64,000 bases of DNA from Thermoproteota archaeon (GCA_015522685.1 WALU01000035.1:1-64000); one strand, 5' to 3'; shown: positions 51,464 through 60,590, numbered from the stretch's first letter. Program-made: numbers and translations. Notes: generated by a model from the sequence alone, not told the origin.

Positions 51464-52570
51464 TTGCCTAGATATAGAGCGATGACCGGGATAGTAAAAA
51501 CCAACGTACATGACCATAACATGTATACCATAAGGATGAGCGAGCTAGAGTCCTTACTTAAGGCTCTTAGTTATAGTATAATAGGGAGAATAGTGCAAGT
51601 TAGGCCGAAGGAAGCAGTAGATTTCATGTTTGGTAAGGGAAAAGTTGAGGAGATAAGAGAGAAGGTAAAGATGTTAGATCCTGATGTATTCGTCATTTAT
51701 AATACCTTATCAAGTAAGCAGAAGTGGAACCTGGAGAGGAGACTGGGTATAGAGGTAATTGATAGATATGATGTTACTTTGATGATATTTAGTGAAGCGG
51801 CGAGTGACATACTTTCAAAGCTTCAGATAGAACTTGCTACTCTGGAAAAAGCATTTCCATATGCTAAATTATCCGCTTCAATAAAATACAAGAGAGTGAG
51901 GGCAGGATTCAGGGGAGGCGGAGAATACGCTTATCATAAGCAAATTAGAGCCATACAAAGGAGAATTAAGTTACTAAGAAAGAAGATAGATAAGCTAAGC
52001 AATCAAAAAGAGCTTGAGATAATGAGAAGGTTAAGCGATGGGGCAAGTATAATTGTATTGACTGGTTATTACAATGCAGGTAAAACTAGCCTCTTCAATG
52101 CCTTAACTGGCTTCAATAAACCAGTCAGTGATGTACCATTTACAACTCTATCAAGCAAATATGGTGGTATAGAGGGGCTAAACACATATGTAGTAGATAC
52201 TATAGGGTTCGTTTTGGACCTAGACCCTAGGCTAATCGCTTCCTTCCAACTAAATCTACTTGACATAAAATGCTCTCAGAAGCAAGTACTGGTCATTGAT
52301 ATATCAGATAAGCCTGATCTAATGAGAGTTAAGGTTAGTGAAAGCCTAAAGATCCTTGGTAATTTGGGTAAGGAGAGAGACAGCCTTGTTATTGCTGCCA
52401 ACAAGGTAGATCTGATAGAAGGTTATCAGTATTCTCTAAGAGAGGACGTTCTTAGGAAAATATTGGGTAACAACGTGCCTATAATCCCTATTTCCACTAA
52501 AAAAGAACTAGGAATTGGAAATTTGGTTAAAGAGCTAGTAAGAAGAACTAAGATTCCAGTAGTAGAGTGA
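51464..52570 (+). CDS. hflX: HflX-type ribosome-associated GTPase
   Basis: GTPase of 368 residues that in relatives binds the large ribosomal subunit and splits or rescues ribosomes. The N-terminal HflX domain (about 1-115) has VDFMFGKGKVEEI; a coiled linker (about 125-185, RGGGEYAYHKQIRAIQRRIK) follows; then the G domain with Walker A GYYNAGKTSLFNALTG, switch FTTLSSKYGG, G3 DTIGF and G4 ANKVD. TTG start with AAGGGGG ahead. It overlaps the following membrane-protein gene by four bases. Confidence 0.88.
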   Translation: MPRYRAMTGIVKTNVHDHNMYTIRMSELESLLKALSYSIIGRIVQVRPKEAVDFMFGKGKVEEIREKVKMLDPDVFVIYNTLSSKQKWNLERRLGIEVIDRYDVTLMIFSEAASDILSKLQIELATLEKAFPYAKLSASIKYKRVRAGFRGGGEYAYHKQIRAIQRRIKLLRKKIDKLSNQKELEIMRRLSDGASIIVLTGYYNAGKTSLFNALTGFNKPVSDVPFTTLSSKYGGIEGLNTYVVDTIGFVLDLDPRLIASFQLNLLDIKCSQKQVLVIDISDKPDLMRVKVSESLKILGNLGKERDSLVIAANKVDLIEGYQYSLREDVLRKILGNNVPIIPISTKKELGIGNLVKELVRRTKIPVVE

Positions 52571-53166
52571 TTCCATTTTCGAAATATTTTTATTTAAGAA
52601 ATAAGCCCATGATCATTATGGTACATCCAAGAGAAAGTAAGTATGTAGCAATGACGGCAATTTTAGGTGCTTTGGGTAATGTACTAGCACTTATATCCAT
52701 GATTTTAGGTAATATACATCCACAGATAGCAATAGATCTATCTCATTTAGCCACAGTATTTGCAGCTTATATGATGAGTCCATTATGGGCAACTCTCGTT
52801 GGAGCTTTAATCTCAATAGCACCTTTCGTTAGATTTGGACTGATGGGCGGAATAGGTCCAATTGCAGGATCTCTTATATTTCCAGGGAAAGCTTTAACAG
52901 GTTTCTTTACAGGTCTACTAGCTAAAAAGATAAAGCATCCTATGATAGCATTAGGAGTAGGATACATTCCAGAGTCGATATTTACTTGGTTGAGCTTCAA
53001 GATATGGATTCCTCTTTTAGCACCTCAATCCAGTGGATGGTTAACTGATGCAATTATCTATGGGATATTGATTAAGGCATGGATAGAGATACTATCTATC
53101 GGGATAACATCCGAGATCCTCCTTCCCAAGATAAGAAACGTGATACCCAATAGCTTTATAAATTAA
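52567..53166 (+). CDS. ECF-transporter S-component-like membrane protein
   Basis: Integral membrane protein of 199 residues with five or six helices (about 28-55, 60-80, 85-105, 110-130, 140-160 and 165-190). MTAILGALGNVLALI at the first helix, LATVFAAYMMSPLWATLVGALI, and GPIAGSLIFPGKALTGFFTGLLAKK resemble vitamin-uptake S components of energy-coupling-factor transporters. No EcfA or EcfT gene is nearby, and the ligand is unknown. It overlaps hflX by four bases and converges with the agmatinase gene, overlapping by 75 bases, which is long for a convergent pair. Confidence 0.6.
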   Translation: MIPFSKYFYLRNKPMIIMVHPRESKYVAMTAILGALGNVLALISMILGNIHPQIAIDLSHLATVFAAYMMSPLWATLVGALISIAPFVRFGLMGGIGPIAGSLIFPGKALTGFFTGLLAKKIKHPMIALGVGYIPESIFTWLSFKIWIPLLAPQSSGWLTDAIIYGILIKAWIEILSIGITSEILLPKIRNVIPNSFIN

Positions 53167-54009
53167 TTTAGCGACTAAATAGGCATCGGATCTAATGCCA
53201 GGACATGGAGAAAACTCTACAAAATCCATAGATACGACCTCGGTCCTCTTAATGATATCCCTTATCAATCTAGTTAGTTCTAAATAGGTAAGACCTCCTG
53301 GCTCAGGAGTGCCAATGCAAGGGACTTGAGGCGGGTCTAATACATCTATATCTACGCTTATATATGCTTTCTTGCCCCTTATCGCATTGAGAATTTCTAT
53401 CAGATCATTTCTATCTACCTCATTCCTTTTTATAACCTTAACATTTTTAACGCCATCTAATTCGTTTTTCTCTTCCCATCCGAGAGTTCTAATTCCATAT
53501 ACTATTACTTGATCGACAATTTCACTTGCTCTCTTTGACACTGTAGCATGAGATATATTTCTTCCTCCATAACTGTCGTAGAAATCTGCATGAGCATCGA
53601 GAACTATCAGTACGTCTATATAATCCTTCAATGCTTTTATGCCTCCTAGAGATACCGTATGTTCTCCCCCTAGCAAAATGGGAACCTTTCCATCTTCTCT
53701 TATATTAGTTATAACGTCTTTAACTAATTTTACCATGCTCTCTGGATTTAGCTCTAAGATCGATATTTCTGGTATGGTATATATGCCTGCCTCCAATGGA
53801 ATGCAATTTAGTTCAAGATCAAATGGATCGAGGTATTCTGAGGCTTCTATAACAGAAGAGGGACCAAATCTAGATCCGACCCCCCAAGATGAAGTTGAAT
53901 CATAGGGAGCACCTATTATAACGTAGTTAGCTTCCTCGTAGCTTATAGAAGAAGATAAAAAGCTGTGAGGAACTATACTTTTTCTATAACTTTCCAATTT
54001 TACCACCAT
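53092..54009 (-). CDS. speB: Agmatinase/arginase-family ureohydrolase
   Basis: Binuclear-manganese ureohydrolase of 305 residues, probably converting agmatine to putrescine plus urea. The metal ligands stand in GGEHTVSLGG near residue 118, LDAHADFYD near 143 and SVDIDVLDPPQVP near 221, all intact. GAPYDSTSSWGVGSRFGP is a family mark near residue 35. Putrescine made here would feed spermidine or other thermophile polyamines; a PotD-like binding protein is elsewhere in the window. ATG start. The arginine decarboxylase is not in the window. Confidence 0.9.
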   Translation of the reverse strand: MVVKLESYRKSIVPHSFLSSSISYEEANYVIIGAPYDSTSSWGVGSRFGPSSVIEASEYLDPFDLELNCIPLEAGIYTIPEISILELNPESMVKLVKDVITNIREDGKVPILLGGEHTVSLGGIKALKDYIDVLIVLDAHADFYDSYGGRNISHATVSKRASEIVDQVIVYGIRTLGWEEKNELDGVKNVKVIKRNEVDRNDLIEILNAIRGKKAYISVDIDVLDPPQVPCIGTPEPGGLTYLELTRLIRDIIKRTEVVSMDFVEFSPCPGIRSDAYLVAKLIYKAIGYHVSYLGKEDLGCYPDR

Positions 54010-54173
54010 TATTTAGGTATTTCCTGATATTTCATCAGAACCTGGAGAGGGTATTAATTAGCTTAAGTTATCATGTATGAGTATCATGACAACATAGTAT
54101 ATGCTATATTTTTAAATAGGCAGCAACTCAAAAAGTAGTAGCCCCCTCACGGGCAGTGCAAGAGGTGAGCAAT

Positions 54174-54428
54174 ATGGTAACGAGAAGAGTTGGTGTTCCC
54201 ATGACTGATCGGGTACTTGAGTTCTTAGAGGAGAAGAGGCCTGGTCTTAAGGCCAATGTATGGAAGATTTTCTATCCAATGAGAGAGGAGCAGCCTATAG
54301 AAGTCAGTGTGAAGCCTGGCTCCCTAGCTGGCGAAACCCTCGAACTTGAGTTTGAGGGAAAGAGGCTCATTGTCAAAGAGGAGACTGTCGAAAGGAGACC
54401 TACTAGGACTGGAGCAGGGGCATACTGA
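54174..54428 (+). CDS. Small basic/acidic protein of unknown function before por
   Basis: An 84-residue protein: TRRVGVPMTDRVLEFLEEKRPGLKANVWK, then a beta-rich half with VSVKPGSLAGETLELEFEGKRLIVKEETV and a tail RRPTRTGAGAY. No cysteine, signal or membrane helix. I do not recognise the family; a small nucleic-acid-binding protein would fit the charge pattern but this is only a guess. The ATG at 54174 has AGAGGTGA five bases ahead, one of the strongest ribosome sites here, which argues for a real and well-expressed gene. A good TATA box (CTATATTTTTAAATA near 54105) precedes it. The por operon begins 100 bases downstream. Confidence 0.65.
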   Translation: MVTRRVGVPMTDRVLEFLEEKRPGLKANVWKIFYPMREEQPIEVSVKPGSLAGETLELEFEGKRLIVKEETVERRPTRTGAGAY

Positions 54429-54530
54429 GCCCCTATAAATCCTATTTTAGTTTAAAGCTTATTTCTAAATGAGCTTTTTGTTTAACAATGTTTATAGGGA
54501 ATTTCCCATATATCTTTATGGTGCCTGTTG

Positions 54531-54818
54531 ATGGGCCTAAGAATCCCTATTATTATACCTGTATCGAAACCATCTAAGGGATCAGCAGGTAAGACAGGGT
54601 TATGGAGGGTAGAGAGACCCGTAATCAATGAAGATAAATGCATCAAATGCTGGTTATGCTGGCTATATTGTCCAGAAGATGTAATCTCAGAGGGAAAGAA
54701 CGGCTTCCCTCAAATAGATCTGACATTCTGTAAGGGCTGTGGAGTTTGCGCCGATGTATGTCCAGTAGGTGCAATAAAAATGGTGAAGGAGGAGAGAGAA
54801 GATGAGCATAGAAGGTAA
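54531..54818 (+). CDS. porD: Pyruvate (2-oxoacid):ferredoxin oxidoreductase, delta (ferredoxin) subunit
   Basis: Ferredoxin-like subunit of 95 residues with two [4Fe-4S] motifs, CIKCWLCWLYCPEDV near residue 38 and CKGCGVCADVCPVGA near residue 68. The N-terminal GKTGLWRVERPVI is typical of PorD. It passes electrons from the TPP centre to ferredoxin. The ATG follows a TTG that could also serve. It overlaps porA by seventeen bases. The gamma subunit, usually first in this operon, is missing. Confidence 0.88.
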   Translation: MGLRIPIIIPVSKPSKGSAGKTGLWRVERPVINEDKCIKCWLCWLYCPEDVISEGKNGFPQIDLTFCKGCGVCADVCPVGAIKMVKEEREDEHRR

Positions 54819-56031
54819 GTGGGAGATCATAACTGGAAATCATGCTGCTGCCATAGCAGCGAAGCTAGCTAGAGTCAAAGTTGTTGCAGCTTACCCAATT
54901 ACTCCTCAAACAACAATAGTCGAGTATATTGCTTCTCTTGTAGAATCTGGCTATATGAATGCGGAGTACATAAGAGTAGAAAGCGAACATAGTGCTATGG
55001 CTGCTGTTATAGGTGCATCAGCGGCTGGTGTTAGAACATTCACCGCGACTGCAAGTCAAGGATTATTGTTAATGTCAGAGGTTGTTCATTGGGCGGCTGG
55101 TTCTAGGCTTCCCATAGGGATGGCCATAGTCAATAGGGCAGTTGGCCCACCTTGGAGCATACATGTGGATCACCAGGATTCGATGTCTCAGAGAGATACG
55201 GGCTGGCTTCAGATGTATATATCATCGAATCAGGAGGTGCTTGATACCATGTTAATGATGTATAAGGTGGCAGAGCATCCAGATGTCCTCCTTCCATTTA
55301 TGGTATGCCTTGATGGATTTGTCTTAAGCCATACGTATATGCCTGTTAACATACCTAGTCAGGAGGAGGTCGATGACTTCTTGCCCCCTTATAAACCACC
55401 TCATTGGAAACTCGATCCAGAATCACCGATAACCTTTGGAAATCTTGCTTTGCCGAATGAATATCAAGAAATGAGATGGTCCATGGACTTATCAATGAAA
55501 AGATCTCTTGAACTCGTAGAAGATGTTGCAGAAGAGTTCTCTCGTAAGTTTGGCAGGTACTATGGTGGGGCTACATGGAAGTATAAGACTCAAGATGCAG
55601 ATTACATGATAATAACTTCTGGGACTATGGCCTCCGAAGCGGAGGTAGCAGTGGATAAGCTTAGAGAGGAAGGAATGAGTGTTGGTTTGCTAAAAATAAG
55701 ATCTTTTAGACCTTTTCCTCACAGAGATGTTGTAGAAACCTTACAGGATAAGAAAGGAGTTATAGTTATAGATAGAAGCATATCCTTCAGCTCTGGTGGG
55801 CCTATAGGGATAGAGACAAGATCTTCTCTGTATAACTTATCAGGCAGACCTCCTATTGCCAACTATATAACAGGACTTGGCGGCAGAGATGTCACTTATC
55901 AAGATATAATAGCCACCTTGAAAGACGGGGTTGGAAGAATAACATCTGGTAGGCTAAGGAGATTATACTATTGGTTTAAGCTGAAACCTGAGTATGAAAA
56001 GATTGAACTCTCTGAGGAGGCAGCAATATGA
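54802..56031 (+). CDS. porA: Pyruvate (2-oxoacid):ferredoxin oxidoreductase, alpha subunit
   Basis: Alpha subunit of 409 residues. VVAAYPITPQTTIVEYIASLVE near residue 28, EYIRVESEHSAMAAVIGASAAG, TATASQGLLLMSEVVH, SMSQRDTGWLQMY and, in the C-terminal domain, VGLLKIRSFRPFP and GLGGRDVTY. It binds the substrate and coenzyme A and makes acetyl-CoA (or acyl-CoA) from 2-oxoacids. ATG start with GGAGGAGAGA ahead, stop overlapping porB as ATGA. Confidence 0.92.
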   Translation: MSIEGKWEIITGNHAAAIAAKLARVKVVAAYPITPQTTIVEYIASLVESGYMNAEYIRVESEHSAMAAVIGASAAGVRTFTATASQGLLLMSEVVHWAAGSRLPIGMAIVNRAVGPPWSIHVDHQDSMSQRDTGWLQMYISSNQEVLDTMLMMYKVAEHPDVLLPFMVCLDGFVLSHTYMPVNIPSQEEVDDFLPPYKPPHWKLDPESPITFGNLALPNEYQEMRWSMDLSMKRSLELVEDVAEEFSRKFGRYYGGATWKYKTQDADYMIITSGTMASEAEVAVDKLREEGMSVGLLKIRSFRPFPHRDVVETLQDKKGVIVIDRSISFSSGGPIGIETRSSLYNLSGRPPIANYITGLGGRDVTYQDIIATLKDGVGRITSGRLRRLYYWFKLKPEYEKIELSEEAAI

Positions 56032-56915
56032 CGCTAACAATTCACGATCTTAGGAAGAGAAGCGGCTCTTACCTATCTGGATCAGCGGGATGCCCTGGTT
56101 GTGGTGCAACATTGGCTTTTAGGATAGCTTCTAGGGTATTAGGTCCTGACACAGTCTATATAGTACCAGCATGCTGCTTTAGCGTTATACAAGCACCTTA
56201 TCCTAAGAGCGCAATCTCAGCTCCTCTCTATAATATAGCATTTGCTGCTGCAGCTGCAACCGCCTCGGGTGTATACAGAGCTTATAGGATCTTAGGAAAG
56301 GATATAAATGTAGTAGCGTGGGCTGGAGATGGAGGGACTGTAGATATAGGCATACAAGCCTTATCAGGAGCTGCTGAAAGGGGCGAAAATATAATATATG
56401 TATGTTATGATAATGAGGCTTACATGAATACGGGAATCCAGAGGTCTGGAGCTACTCCCCTCAAAGCTTGGACTAAAACTACACCTATGGGAAAGAGGAA
56501 GATGCCAAAGGATATGCCTATGATAGTAGCTGCTCACAGAGTTCCTTACGTGGCAACAGCTAGTGTTGGATATCCCTTTGATCTAGCCAGCAAGTTTGAT
56601 AAAGCAAAGGAAATAGAGGGTTTTAAGTATATTCATATATTCTCGCCTTGCCCGCCAGGCTGGAATTCTCCAGTTAGTAAGACAGCGGAGATCGGTAAAC
56701 TAGCCGTTGATACATATTTTTGGCCCTTATATGAAGTAAAGAATGGAAAATTGAGGATAACTGTCAAACCCAGGAAACGTCCTCTAAAAGAATTCTTGGA
56801 TCTTCAAGATAGATTTAGAGGACTTTCAGATAAAGAGGTTGCATTGCTGGAGGAAATAGTTATGGAGAAGTGGAATTTTCTCCTTCATCTGGAGAAATCA
56901 GAGAGAATATTCTAG
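56028..56915 (+). CDS. porB: Pyruvate (2-oxoacid):ferredoxin oxidoreductase, beta subunit
   Basis: TPP-binding beta subunit of 295 residues. SAGCPGCGATLAFR near residue 18, VPACCFSVIQ, the TPP/Mg motif VAWAGDGGTVDIGIQALSGAAERG near 102, YDNEAYMNTGIQRSG and FSPCPPGWN with the conserved Cys. It overlaps porA by four bases and the tail of the convergent metallopeptidase gene by eighteen. Pyruvate is the most likely substrate, 2-oxoisovalerate the alternative. Confidence 0.92.
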   Translation: MTLTIHDLRKRSGSYLSGSAGCPGCGATLAFRIASRVLGPDTVYIVPACCFSVIQAPYPKSAISAPLYNIAFAAAAATASGVYRAYRILGKDINVVAWAGDGGTVDIGIQALSGAAERGENIIYVCYDNEAYMNTGIQRSGATPLKAWTKTTPMGKRKMPKDMPMIVAAHRVPYVATASVGYPFDLASKFDKAKEIEGFKYIHIFSPCPPGWNSPVSKTAEIGKLAVDTYFWPLYEVKNGKLRITVKPRKRPLKEFLDLQDRFRGLSDKEVALLEEIVMEKWNFLLHLEKSERIF

Positions 56916-58472
56916 ATATTCTGTGTTGCTCCCTTCCTCAGTTTTATTTTCCTTCTTCTTTCCCTTAAATGCAATTATTAGGCCAATTGGTATAGCTAGA
57001 GTCAAAGCATCGATCACTAATCCCACAAATACTATTAGCATTGAAATGAGAGCTCCTTCCCTTGTTTTTTGCTTGTTGATTATATTCAGCGCCTCTTCAG
57101 AGGCTGGATTAAACCAGTAGGTTGATTTAGCATACCTCTCGGCTGTCTGTATTAGCTCCAACGTCTCCCTATCGAGTGACTTCACCTTTATTCCATAGGA
57201 TCTAAAGAATCCCAAGACATCTTTGCCAGTAGCCTCGCTCAGATATTTGACGAATTTAGGGAGATCACCAACAACAGCTTTATCTCTTCTGACATTAAAA
57301 AAGAACCTCTTGTACACATCTGGTCCACCGTACCTCTTGGCGAAGTCTCTGATCAAGATCTCGCTAGCTGAATAGTAAAGTCCTGGATTACCTGGAAGCC
57401 CACCTCCATGCCACTCAACCAAGAAGCTGAAATCCCCCCCGGTTTGGGCCATTACTGCTTCTACATTGATCTCTTCTGGGACTTTGTATCCCAAGGCCTC
57501 TTCGACTATAACTTTACTCAAGTATTGAGCCAGCCCTTCATGAGCCCATCTAAGATTCACACTGAGGCCAGCGACCTGCATATATTGATGAAGAAGTTCA
57601 TGGACGAATGTCGTTGGAAGCTCATAGTACGGCATCCTAACAAGCATCATATTCAGGTTTATTTCTCCTTGGGTAATGACATCAGATGTATATCTAGGTC
57701 CGGTGTATCCTAACGTTGTTATTTCTTCCATGGTGGCTGGAACGAACAGTTTTACCTCTATTGGGATCTCCTCATTAACAGATGTGTATTTTTCTATTAG
57801 AGGAAGGGTCGCCTTGTAATATTTTGTAATATTCTCAATAACATCTTGGTATCTAGAAGGATATTTTATCTTCAGCTTTCCTATATCCTCTTCTTTGAAC
57901 TTCTGACCATCATGCACATTCAATGATATTAGGACCCTCATGGTGTTGTTTGTGGCTCCATTTAGCCTGTATCTGATTACATTATTTTCATTTTCTTTTG
58001 ATATTTCATATCCTTTCGGTTCAATTCTTTTAGAAATAAATTTATTGGGAAGTTTTACTACAACTATTGCGTTGTCTTTAGGATCAAAAGCTATCTGAGT
58101 GGAGAAGAATGCACCATTAGGCTCCACTATGAGAGCTCCGAACCTGTAACTCCATGCTATTAAAACCTTAGTCCTCGGCGTATACGAAAATGTTAGATTA
58201 GAGTAAAAGTAGTAGGAAGTATTCCTTATTAATTTACGATTTTTTATAGATCCAGATACTACTGTTATGTTATAGCTCCTAAACTTAGGAACCAAAACCC
58301 ACGTGAAGCCAGAGTTGTTAGATTCGAATTCTGTCGTTATACTTATCCAACCACTATCTCTGACGATATATGTATAGGTAAAAAGTCCTTTGCCTTCCAT
58401 ATGAGATGCAGAGACAGGAAAGCTAGGAATGATCAACAAGGTTATCAGGATCAGCAGACCTTTCCATTTCAT
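56898..58472 (-). CDS. Secreted membrane-anchored gluzincin metallopeptidase (M1-like)
   Basis: A 524-residue exported zinc peptidase. Residues 1-22 form a signal peptide (MKWKG and a hydrophobic run ending SASH), about 475-505 a C-terminal membrane helix followed by a basic, charged tail. The active site is FVHELLHQ (HExxH, residues 291-295) followed by AHEGLAQY at 311-317, where Glu 312 is the third ligand; spacing is a little shorter than the classical M1 18-residue gap. The N-terminal half is beta-rich. It probably trims external peptides at the cell surface. Stand-alone gene, convergent with porB. Confidence 0.82.
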   Translation of the reverse strand: MKWKGLLILITLLIIPSFPVSASHMEGKGLFTYTYIVRDSGWISITTEFESNNSGFTWVLVPKFRSYNITVVSGSIKNRKLIRNTSYYFYSNLTFSYTPRTKVLIAWSYRFGALIVEPNGAFFSTQIAFDPKDNAIVVVKLPNKFISKRIEPKGYEISKENENNVIRYRLNGATNNTMRVLISLNVHDGQKFKEEDIGKLKIKYPSRYQDVIENITKYYKATLPLIEKYTSVNEEIPIEVKLFVPATMEEITTLGYTGPRYTSDVITQGEINLNMMLVRMPYYELPTTFVHELLHQYMQVAGLSVNLRWAHEGLAQYLSKVIVEEALGYKVPEEINVEAVMAQTGGDFSFLVEWHGGGLPGNPGLYYSASEILIRDFAKRYGGPDVYKRFFFNVRRDKAVVGDLPKFVKYLSEATGKDVLGFFRSYGIKVKSLDRETLELIQTAERYAKSTYWFNPASEEALNIINKQKTREGALISMLIVFVGLVIDALTLAIPIGLIIAFKGKKKENKTEEGSNTEYLEYSL

Positions 58473-58539
58473 TTCACAATACCAGAGACAGAAAGAGGGG
58501 ATATCTATTTAACTTAACCGGCCCTAAATAGGGGATTGT

Positions 58540-59859
58540 ATGGAGATACTAATAAGGGGGCTCAAATATATAGTAACTCAGGATGATCGTAGGAGGATCC
58601 TCAGGAACTCAGACATTCTAATTAAGGATGGTATAATAGAATCTGTAGGAAAAGTTAGCGGTTATACAGACTACGTAATTAATGGAAGTAATTTCGTAGC
58701 AATCCCAGGTTTAATTAATACTCATGCTCATGTTCCAATGACCTTGTTTAGGGGAGTAGCTGATGATATGAAGTTATTTCCATGGCTACAGGATAAGATA
58801 TGGCCTATGGAGGCTAATTTAAAGCCCTATCATATAAAGGCTGGCACAGAGTTAGGATTATTAGAGACCATAAGAACAGGTACCACAACTCTCTTTGATA
58901 TGTATTTCTTTGAAGATGCAATAGCTGAAGTATTTACAGAATTTGGTTCTAGAGGAGTGTTAGCTGAAGCAATACTAGATTTTGGGACGCCTGAATGCAA
59001 GGATGTGGATAGCTGTTTAAGTATAGCTGACAATTTTGTTAAAAAATGGAAGGACCATCCCTTGGTGGAGCCAGGATATGGTCCTCATGCTCCTTACACA
59101 GTTTCGCCAGAGAGTCTCAAACGCATCTCAGGGAAAGCTGCTGATAATAACTCGCTAATACAGATACACTTAGCTGAAACACAGAGAGAGATAAATGAGA
59201 TTAAGGAAAAAACTGGAAGGAGACCCATAGAGCTAGCCAAGGAAGTAGGGGTCTTAGGCCCTAAGACTGTAGCAGCGCATGTAGTATGGCCTTCTGAAAG
59301 AGAGGTAAAATTGCTTGCTCAAAGTGGAACCCTTGTGTCCCATAATCCTGTAAGTAATTTGAAATTAGCATCTGGTTTCTCTCCAGTTCCTGATATGATT
59401 AATGAAGGTGTAAAGGTGTCATTAGGAACTGATGGACCTGCGAGCAATAATTTGATGGATCTTATAGAGACTATTAAGGTGACTGCTCTCATTCACAAGA
59501 CTGTAAAGAAAGACCCTACAGTAATGCCCGCTCAGCTTGTGTTTGATATGGCAACTAGAATACCTGGAGACTTCTTAAATTGGAATATAGGAAGAATAGA
59601 ACCAGGATTCGATGCAGATATAGTTCTACTAGATGCTGAGCTACCTTGGTGGACCCCGCTTCATTCCGTTATTTCTCACTTAGTTTACTCAGCTAGGAGT
59701 ACTGACGTGAGGTATGTGCTCATCAAAGGTGATTTGGTACTGAAAAATGGCAAATTCACCAAGAAAGATGAAACCGAAATCATGAGAAACGCCGAAAAAG
59801 CTTCATTAGATTTACTGGAGAAATCAGGTGTGAGCTCTATGCTTAAGGACATGAGTTAA
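58540..59859 (+). CDS. mtaD: Amidohydrolase, MTA/SAH deaminase type
   Basis: Metal-dependent deaminase of 439 residues. The zinc/iron ligands are THAHVPMT near residue 61 (HxH), HAPYTVS, IHLAETQRE near 210, HVVWPSEREV, and SLGTDGPASNN near 302. PGLINTHAH and the C-terminal GRIEPGFDADIVLLD are typical of the MtaD/SsnA branch that removes the 6-amino group of methylthioadenosine or S-adenosylhomocysteine. In archaea this starts recycling of SAM by-products. Exact substrate is inferred from the family. It overlaps the convergent CYTH gene by 36 bases. Confidence 0.85.
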   Translation: MEILIRGLKYIVTQDDRRRILRNSDILIKDGIIESVGKVSGYTDYVINGSNFVAIPGLINTHAHVPMTLFRGVADDMKLFPWLQDKIWPMEANLKPYHIKAGTELGLLETIRTGTTTLFDMYFFEDAIAEVFTEFGSRGVLAEAILDFGTPECKDVDSCLSIADNFVKKWKDHPLVEPGYGPHAPYTVSPESLKRISGKAADNNSLIQIHLAETQREINEIKEKTGRRPIELAKEVGVLGPKTVAAHVVWPSEREVKLLAQSGTLVSHNPVSNLKLASGFSPVPDMINEGVKVSLGTDGPASNNLMDLIETIKVTALIHKTVKKDPTVMPAQLVFDMATRIPGDFLNWNIGRIEPGFDADIVLLDAELPWWTPLHSVISHLVYSARSTDVRYVLIKGDLVLKNGKFTKKDETEIMRNAEKASLDLLEKSGVSSMLKDMS

Positions 59860-60405
59860 TTGAGCATAGCTTGGTATTGCAATATTACATGCGATATCTA
59901 GGCTCTTAACGAAATCTAGAGATTTAGTTCCTTCTATCTCAACGAATTCGCCTAATTTAGATACTTTATCCAAGGAAATCTTCAAATCTAATCCTTTTAC
60001 TCTAATGTTGGTTCTACTTTTCTCTACCACATTTTTCACATTAAATCCTCTCTTCTTTAACTTTGTAAGAAGCTCTTCTTCATTATTTGGACATTTAAAC
60101 TTAAATCCTATTCTGGAGAGTGCTTCAGTACAGCTGTTACTTCCTAGCGGCCCTTCTATCTCCTCTCTGACTTTTTCTCCTTCCGATTCCTTTCTAGAGC
60201 TTTTATATGTAATTAAGGTATGTCCATTAACTCTTCTAATCCTTAAAACTCTATCTGAGATGAGTAATTCACATTTATCATTGTCTAAGTAGAGATCTTG
60301 CTGATATTCCTCATTTATAGTTTCATAGTCTAATCCCTTCATCTTCAGTAGTTCTAAAAAGGTATGATGATCTATTCTAACCTTCACCTCAATTTCTAAG
60401 CCCAA
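59824..60405 (-). CDS. CYTH-domain (CyaB-type) triphosphate-binding protein
   Basis: Tunnel-fold protein of about 194 residues, with the CYTH signature ExExK as EIEVKVRI at the N-terminus, DNDKCELLISDRVLRIRRV, TYKSSRK and KLGEFVEIEG, all with the charged residues that bind triphosphates. Relatives are thiamine triphosphatases, tripolyphosphatases and class IV adenylate cyclases. I start at a TTG at 60405 with GGTGGG ahead; longer frames would run into the tRNA-Leu gene, where they cannot be translated. Convergent with mtaD, co-directional with tRNA-Leu upstream. Confidence 0.82.
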   Translation of the reverse strand: MGLEIEVKVRIDHHTFLELLKMKGLDYETINEEYQQDLYLDNDKCELLISDRVLRIRRVNGHTLITYKSSRKESEGEKVREEIEGPLGSNSCTEALSRIGFKFKCPNNEEELLTKLKKRGFNVKNVVEKSRTNIRVKGLDLKISLDKVSKLGEFVEIEGTKSLDFVKSLDIACNIAIPSYAQLTHVLKHRAHT

Positions 60406-60443
60406 GAGACCCACCTTAAATGGAAAAGGCGGCGAAGCCCTAA

Positions 60444-60528
60444 TGCGGGGGGTGGGATTTGAACCCACGCACCCCTAAGGGAGCGGATCTTAAGTCCGCC
60501 GCCTTTGTCCTGGCTCGGCCACCCCCGC
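60444..60528 (-). tRNA. tRNA-Leu (anticodon TAA)
   Basis: On the minus strand an 85-base type II tRNA with long variable arm. Acceptor GCGGGGG pairs with CCCCCGC, discriminator A, no CCA encoded. The anticodon loop is CTTAAGA with TAA, the variable arm CTCCCTTAGGGGT folds on itself, and the T arm is GTGGG-TTCAAAT-CCCAC. No intron. Confidence 0.93.
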
Positions 60529-60548
60529 TAAATTATGTTTAGCGATAC

Positions 60549-60582
60549 GACTTTTTATAATTTTCCAACCCTTAAATAAGGG
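60549..60582. promoter_or_regulatory. Shared promoter of tRNA-Leu and ATPase operon, with palindrome
   Basis: TTTTTATAATTTT at 60552-60564 is a TATA box for the ATPase operon (27-39 bases before the GTG at 60591) and, read on the other strand, for tRNA-Leu (24-36 bases). Right behind it, at 60569-60582, is a perfect inverted repeat CCCTTAAATAAGGG with a two-base centre, near the expected transcript start of the ATPase operon, so it could be an operator. Position-based. Confidence 0.5.
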
Positions 60583-60590
60583 GTGCTTAA

